A stretch of 64,000 nucleotides of DNA from an uncultured Arenicella sp. (GTDB lineage: Bacteria > Pseudomonadota > Gammaproteobacteria > Arenicellales > Arenicellaceae): assembly GCA_938048185.1 (NCBI GenBank), contig CALIVT010000026.1, positions 28,376-92,375 on the forward strand, read 5' to 3'. Below, one piece after another: positions 61,265 through 64,000 of this stretch. The notes beneath the pieces were generated by a model that saw only the letters and a list, made by a program, of their open reading frames with translations, searched no databases and was not told the DNA's origin. The first letter of the stretch is position 1; each line of letters opens with the position of its first letter. The position numbers were made by a program, and so were the translations under genes.

Positions 61265-61685
61265 TGTAATACTCACAACCTAATTCACCTATGTCATCAG
61301 GGTACTCCCAAAATTCAGCGTCTAGGCGATCTAAATCTGCGATTTCTTTGTCGGTTAAATATCTAGCCAAATCCCAATATTCCTCGATTTCTTCTTGAGA
61401 CCTCTTATATACCGCATCGATAATCGCGAACTCCGACTCGATAATTTCTAGCATTTTATTAGCATTAATTTTCTTGAGTGCTGTCACCGAAATGTTATAG
61501 CAGTCGATACCCCAGTTACAAAAAAATTGAACGAAGCCACCATTATTCATATCAACTTCAAGTTTCCATAATGCTGCAAGCTCCTGATCGCGAGTTGTTA
61601 GCGATGACCAATTACTGTTTTCAGCGAGAAGCTTATCTACCGCCGCATCCAATAACTCGAGCCAAACATGTTCGTTACTAGTCAC
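61257..61685 (-). CDS. Cassette: DUF4375 protein, second copy
   Basis: A 142-residue protein, GTG start with GAGGTGG upstream. The central LWKLEVDMNNGGFVQFFCNWG aligns with the DUF4375/DMP19 core, as in the cassette at 53482, though sequence identity is low. Acidic C-terminus. The TAA stop lies in the attC core. Confidence 0.75.
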   Translation of the reverse strand: MTSNEHVWLELLDAAVDKLLAENSNWSSLTTRDQELAALWKLEVDMNNGGFVQFFCNWGIDCYNISVTALKKINANKMLEIIESEFAIIDAVYKRSQEEIEEYWDLARYLTDKEIADLDRLDAEFWEYPDDIGELGCEYYNA

Positions 61686-61699
61686 AATACCACCTCATA

Positions 61700-61788
61700 T
61701 GCATAACGCCTTTGCAAGGGGCGCGTTGAAAACGCGTCCCGCTCAGTGAGGGCCACGAAGTGGCTTAACGTTTTTATGCTTGTTAGTT
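61700..61788 (-). other. attC site
   Basis: TGCATAACGCCTTTGCAAGGGG to ATGCTTGTTAGTT. Confidence 0.75.
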
Positions 61789-62100
61789 GTCTTTTCTGGC
61801 ACGTTCTTCAAGGACATAGTTTTTCAAGAGCCTTTCTGCTCTCATCACATAAAGCACAATGACTTCATCACCATTATTTCTGTAGAAGATTCTACAAGGC
61901 CCTACAATTACTTCTCTATATCGAGATTCACCTAATTCTGGAGGCTTCCTCCCAGAATTAGGTGAATCGGAGAGTAACTCTACACGGCTAAATATCTTTT
62001 GAACAAGCTTCTTTGCTGCGCTTAATTTATCTAAAGCTATGTATTCAGCGATATCGTTTAGATCTGAAATCGCTGACTCAGTCCAAACTATTTTAGCCAT
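61783..62100 (-). CDS. Cassette: ParE/RelE-family toxin
   Basis: A 105-residue toxin of the RelE/ParE superfamily: IVWTESAISDLNDIAEYIAL at the N-terminus, GESRYREVIVGPCRIFYRNNG in the middle, and IVLYVMRAERLL near the end. ParE members poison DNA gyrase and RelE members cut mRNA; the sequence is closer to ParE. Its start overlaps the antitoxin gene by 13 bases. A perfect 17-bp hairpin lies within the coding region. The TAA stop is in the attC core. Confidence 0.85.
   Translation of the reverse strand: MAKIVWTESAISDLNDIAEYIALDKLSAAKKLVQKIFSRVELLSDSPNSGRKPPELGESRYREVIVGPCRIFYRNNGDEVIVLYVMRAERLLKNYVLEERARKDN
61925..61968. repeat. Perfect 17-bp inverted repeat inside parE
   Basis: Arms 61925-61941 (GATTCACCTAATTCTGG) and 61952-61968 (its exact complement) are separated by a 10-base loop. 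They encode the Asp-Ser-Pro-Asn-Ser-Gly and Pro-Glu-Leu-Gly-Glu-Ser segments of the toxin. Confidence 0.9.
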
Positions 62101-62345
62101 TTAGCTAATTTTTCCTTTGCATCTGCATGATTTAGAAAGCGCCCTTCTTCGAAAGCTGTTTCGCCGCGTGCGATTCCTTCAAGAATACTCATCCGGTTTT
62201 TCATTGATTCAAAATCATCAACATCGACCAAATAAGCTGAAGGCCTTCCGTGTTCAGTGATTAAGATCGGTTCACGAGAAGAATGAAGATCCGCTAGGAT
62301 TTTCGTGGCTTGGCGCTTCAGATTTGTAACTAATTCAATTTTCAT
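62088..62345 (-). CDS. Cassette: Phd/YefM-family antitoxin
   Basis: An 85-residue antitoxin with the Phd/YefM pattern: NLKRQATKILADLHSSREPI, then LITEHGRPSAYLVDVDDFES. The N-terminal part binds DNA and the C-terminal tail (FEEGRFLNHADAKEKLAKWL) should wrap the toxin. It is the first gene of the pair, as is usual for phd/parE-like modules, and its start codon lies inside the operator palindrome. Confidence 0.85.
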   Translation of the reverse strand: MKIELVTNLKRQATKILADLHSSREPILITEHGRPSAYLVDVDDFESMKNRMSILEGIARGETAFEEGRFLNHADAKEKLAKWLK

Positions 62346-62380
62346 AAAGTGATACTATTCTATCACTTTATGAAATGCAA
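62343..62380 (-). promoter_or_regulatory. Phd/ParE promoter with 12-bp palindromic operator
   Basis: The perfect inverted repeat CATAAAGTGATA / TATCACTTTATG (62343-62372, 6-base spacer) includes the start codon. TTGCAT and TAGTAT on the minus strand lie 17 bases apart, matching -35 and -10 boxes that overlap the repeat. Confidence 0.75.
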
Positions 62381-62388
62381 TGTTCCTG

Positions 62389-62474
62389 CACAACTAACGC
62401 CCTTAAAACGGGCGCGCGCTTTTTGCGCGTCCAAACGAACGCAGTGAGTGTAAAGTGCTTTGCCTTGTTATGTT
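62389..62474 (-). other. attC site
   Basis: ACAACTAACGCCCTTAAAACGGG to TTGCCTTGTTATG, AAAACGGG family. Confidence 0.75.
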
Positions 62475-62479
62475 TTTGT

Positions 62480-62938
62480 TCATGCCACGATACAACATTT
62501 TTCACACTTACCTACGCCGTGTTTATTATCTTGGTCTATTACCCCATTGCAGTTCGGGCATTCGGTGAAATCACCATCATCAAAGTCATGCCACCACCAA
62601 TAATAAGTTGGGATTTCAGTTGATAAATCTTTGGCAATTTTCACAGCCTCAGTATTAACCTCACCCTCTTTATTTAATAGGCTCTTCTTTGCAAAATTTT
62701 CATATTCTCCGGAGTCCATCCATAAATCATATAAGGAGCTAAAAACTCGATGCCAGCTCGCAATCTTCTCTGTTCGCTTATTTGATAAACTAATTCTCTC
62801 TGGGTCTATTGCTCCTTTACATTCATAACAATGAATTGGGTTAACGGATAATGTATAAACTAAAAGAATACGAGTAATTTGAGAGCAATCACAGTACTCT
62901 ATATCCGTGTCTGGTCGAAGACGATCATATAAATTCAT
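62480..62938 (-). CDS. Cassette: zinc-ribbon protein
   Basis: A 152-residue protein with two putative zinc-binding pairs: IHCYECKGAID (about 35-45) and TECPNCNGVIDQDNKHGVGK followed by CEKC near the C-terminus. The order and length resemble DUF2310-type Zn-ribbon proteins, a weak assignment. Probably cytoplasmic, binding nucleic acid or protein. Confidence 0.6.
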   Translation of the reverse strand: MNLYDRLRPDTDIEYCDCSQITRILLVYTLSVNPIHCYECKGAIDPERISLSNKRTEKIASWHRVFSSLYDLWMDSGEYENFAKKSLLNKEGEVNTEAVKIAKDLSTEIPTYYWWWHDFDDGDFTECPNCNGVIDQDNKHGVGKCEKCCIVA

Positions 62939-62952
62939 AGAACGCTCTTAAT

Positions 62953-63026
62953 AAACATAACGCCGTAAACACGGGCGCGCGTTAGCGCGTCCGTGCGAAG
63001 CGGCAGTGTTTTGCCTTGTTAGGTGT
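62953..63026 (-). other. attC site
   Basis: AACATAACGCCGTAAACACGGG to GCCTTGTTAGGTG, AACACGGG family. Confidence 0.75.
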
Positions 63027-63036
63027 TGGATAAAAA

Positions 63037-63261
63037 TCAGTCAATTAATTTAATCTCCGTTTCATATACTTCAATTTCATAACTATCTTCACCTCCAGCC
63101 GTAGGGTGGTATGCGAGAACCATTGCACTACCATTTTCTGATGTGAAACCTTGATCTAATTCCAAAATATCCCCTACTTTAGGGACTGATAAACCATCAA
63201 CTGACCTGTACCGTTCTTTTGGTATCTCTGAGATTAGCTTTGCCTTTGGAATTTTACTCAT
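63037..63261 (-). CDS. Cassette: small hypothetical protein
   Basis: A 74-residue soluble, acidic protein (SVPKVGDILELDQGFTSENG...), beta-rich by pattern. It may be an SH3-like fold, but no family is recognised. Confidence 0.55.
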   Translation of the reverse strand: MSKIPKAKLISEIPKERYRSVDGLSVPKVGDILELDQGFTSENGSAMVLAYHPTAGGEDSYEIEVYETEIKLID

Positions 63262-63270
63262 CGCTCAATA

Positions 63271-63348
63271 CACCTAACGCCTTTCAAACGGGCGGCGCGT
63301 TGACGCGGCGTCCGAGCCGAAGGCGGCAGTTTTGGAACTTGTTATGTT
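63271..63348 (-). other. attC site
   Basis: CACCTAACGCCTTTCAAACGGG to TGGAACTTGTTATG, CAAACGGG family. Confidence 0.75.
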
Positions 63349-63350
63349 TC

Positions 63351-63695
63351 CTAAAACAGTAGTTGTTTAGCACTTATCTCTTTCCATTGATCATTTTTCT
63401 TTTCAACCAAAATTTCTACACCGTAGTAATCACACTTGTATGCGTGAACTATGAAATGGTTTTCTTTTTGGAGTACTTCTAAGTTGATATTGCCGTAATT
63501 CAATTTATCTGATTCATACTCTTCAGAAATCGAGACTAACTGAGTTATGTCATTCTTAGATAATTGATACAAATCATCAATTACACAGACTTCGCTCTCG
63601 CACAAAGATGGGCAGATTTCGACTATATATTGCTTTGGTGTGGAACAGCCAGATATAAATAGTACGGAGAATAGAGTAGTAATTACAGTACGCAT
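63351..63695 (-). CDS. Cassette: small lipoprotein
   Basis: A 114-residue protein with lipobox ISGC (Cys17) and three to four further cysteines (EICPSLCESEVC). It is probably anchored in the outer or inner membrane and may hold disulfides. Function is unknown. It is the last intact cassette before the IS-interrupted one. Confidence 0.65.
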   Translation of the reverse strand: MRTVITTLFSVLFISGCSTPKQYIVEICPSLCESEVCVIDDLYQLSKNDITQLVSISEEYESDKLNYGNINLEVLQKENHFIVHAYKCDYYGVEILVEKKNDQWKEISAKQLLF

Positions 63696-63708
63696 TTATC
63701 TCTCAGTA

Positions 63709-63785
63709 AACATAACGCCGCGAACACGGGCGCCGCGTCTTACGCGGCGTCCGAGCGCAGCGGGAGTGTTTTGCCTTGTTAAATG
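63709..63785 (-). other. attC site
   Basis: AACATAACGCCGCGAACACGGG to TTGCCTTGTTAAATG, AACACGGG family. It follows the truncated gene and supplies its stop. Confidence 0.75.
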
Positions 63786-63861
63786 CCTTTTTCAAAACCT
63801 GAAGCATAGGAACCTAAAGCTAATGAAAGTATTGCTAATGCACAACCAGCGGCAAGGCCTG
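63779..63861 (-). pseudogene. Cassette gene truncated by IS insertion
   Basis: The 27 codons left of the IS end encode a hydrophobic membrane C-terminus (GLAAGCALAILSLALGSYA, then SGFEKGI) with the TAA stop formed by the attC core. The upstream part is cut at 63862 by the IS3-family element, so the gene is broken unless it restarts elsewhere. It is the right-most cassette in the window. Confidence 0.7.
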
Positions 63862-63895
63862 TGGTTCGCCCCGGGTTGATCGGAGACATTTTTAT

Positions 63896-63923
63896 CTGAG
63901 TCATGCAGCTTCGCATGACTCAG
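63896..63923. repeat. 11-bp inverted repeat at the transposase end
   Basis: CTGAGTCATGC / GCATGACTCAG is a perfect 11-bp stem with a 6-base loop covering the transposase stop. There is no strong U-run in the minus direction, so it is not a clear terminator. Confidence 0.7.
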
Positions 63924-64000
63924 GGCTATGGTAATACATTTGTTCAAACTCTGCTGGCGGTACATCGCCGAGGGGTTCCAAGATTCGGCGATTGTTAAAC
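63901..64000 (-). CDS. IS3-family transposase, C-terminal end (partial)
   Basis: The visible 33 codons read FNNRRILEPLGDVPPAEFEQ followed by MYYHSPESCEAA and stop, the well-known C-terminal end of IS3-family OrfB/integrase-type transposases (after the DDE core). The catalytic residues lie outside the window. The stop is at 63901-63903. It is oriented like the cassettes. It may be active, but this cannot be judged. Confidence 0.85.
   Translation of the reverse strand, partial: FNNRRILEPLGDVPPAEFEQMYYHSPESCEAA

Larger units (their letters stand above)
53111..63861 (-). mobile_element. Distal part of a chromosomal integron cassette array
   Basis: About 23 cassettes lie end to end, all genes on the minus strand, each followed (in gene direction) by an attC-like site of 45-113 bases flanked by TAACGCC-type and CTTGTTAT/GTTAGG-type cores. 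Gene orientation places attI and the integrase beyond the right edge. Base composition is much richer in A+T than the left 53 kb, and most cargo is unknown or small. The array ends at 53.1 kb in a degenerate attC beside the PDZ gene, and is broken on the right by an IS3-family element. Confidence 0.9.
63862..64000 (-). mobile_element. End of an IS3-family insertion sequence
   Basis: The terminal sequence TGGTTCGCCCCGGGTTGATC (from 63862) has the TG-start, CCCCGGGTT-type inverted repeat used by IS3-family elements. The transposase end lies just inside it, at 63901. The other end and the target duplication lie outside the window. Confidence 0.8.

Noticed and set aside
53111..63861. CRISPR array (regularly spaced repeats)
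   Set aside because: Repeats are diverse, spaced by gene-length segments and are imperfect inverted repeats with attC cores; no short constant spacers.
63896..63923. Terminator of the IS transposase
   Set aside because: Good stem but no U-run downstream on the minus strand.
1..64000. tRNA or rRNA genes
   Set aside because: I scanned by eye for cloverleaf and 16S/23S landmarks and saw none; a dedicated tool such as tRNAscan-SE would be decisive.

Overview
The window is chromosomal DNA of a Gram-negative bacterium, most likely a marine gammaproteobacterium. The signs are two large TonB-dependent receptors, lipoproteins with clear lipoboxes, purE/purK, a RhlE-type helicase, a lone LON-domain protein, a DUF2937 protein and a YcaQ-type glycosylase. 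Genus is not determinable from sequence alone; an Arenicella-like organism is only a guess. The first 53 kb has ordinary, mid-GC coding sequence with genes on both strands in short operons. The last 11 kb is visibly richer in A+T and organised quite differently.

Layout, 1-53 kb. 1-3.5 kb: cell-envelope proteins (cut membrane protein, OmpA-like lipoprotein, ankyrin membrane protein, fasciclin protein). 3.8-6.6 kb: LysR regulator, two-lobed cupin and a maleate-isomerase-family protein lacking both expected cysteines. 6.6-9.1 kb: purK-purE preceded by the wreck of a bicarbonate transporter pair (sbtA-sbtB) with two deletions. 9.2-16.8 kb: very large C25-type cysteine protease, DUF4097 protein, glycine/cysteine-tailed membrane protein, small oxidoreductase and hypotheticals. 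16.8-28.1 kb: two TonB-dependent receptors, a TrmH/SpoU methyltransferase overlapping a GT-C-like membrane protein, a secreted protein with a three-fold four-cysteine repeat, a DUF2937 protein and a Tat-exported vanadium-haloperoxidase-like enzyme. 28.5-39.5 kb: acetyltransferase behind a possible leader peptide, M1 aminopeptidase lipoprotein, LuxR-hydrolase fusion, 1054-residue membrane-anchored protein, PlsC-type acyltransferase, RhlE-type helicase and DoxX protein. 39.6-53.1 kb: exported SDR, DUF945 protein, LON-domain protein, fatty-acid-hydroxylase-family protein, AraC regulator, GFA protein, spondin protein, DUF938 methyltransferase, serine hydrolase, YcaQ-like glycosylase, and an ECF sigma / zinc anti-sigma / PDZ operon.

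Layout, 53.1-64 kb. This is the distal tail of a chromosomal integron. About 23 gene cassettes, all on the minus strand, are separated by recognisable attC sites (imperfect inverted repeats between RYYYAAC-like and GTTRRRY-like cores). Orientation places the integrase and attI to the right, outside the window. Cargo is mostly small hypothetical, membrane and exported proteins, plus two toxin-antitoxin cassettes (brnT-brnA; parE with a phd-like antitoxin) that carry their own promoters with palindromic operators, an Imm51-like immunity protein, a GNAT enzyme, two DUF4375 proteins and a TfoX C-terminal-domain protein. An IS3-family element enters at 63862 and cuts the right-most cassette gene.

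The least expected signals are: (1) a 20-bp tandem repeat before the RhlE helicase that builds a chain of identical mini-ORFs joined by ATGA overlaps and ending on the helicase start codon; (2) the cassette array with several attC families, a chimeric attC and autonomously promoted toxin-antitoxin cassettes; (3) a perfect 17-bp hairpin inside the parE coding region; (4) the decayed sbtAB locus; (5) enzyme-family proteins without catalytic residues; and (6) a secreted protein built from an unfamiliar four-cysteine repeat.
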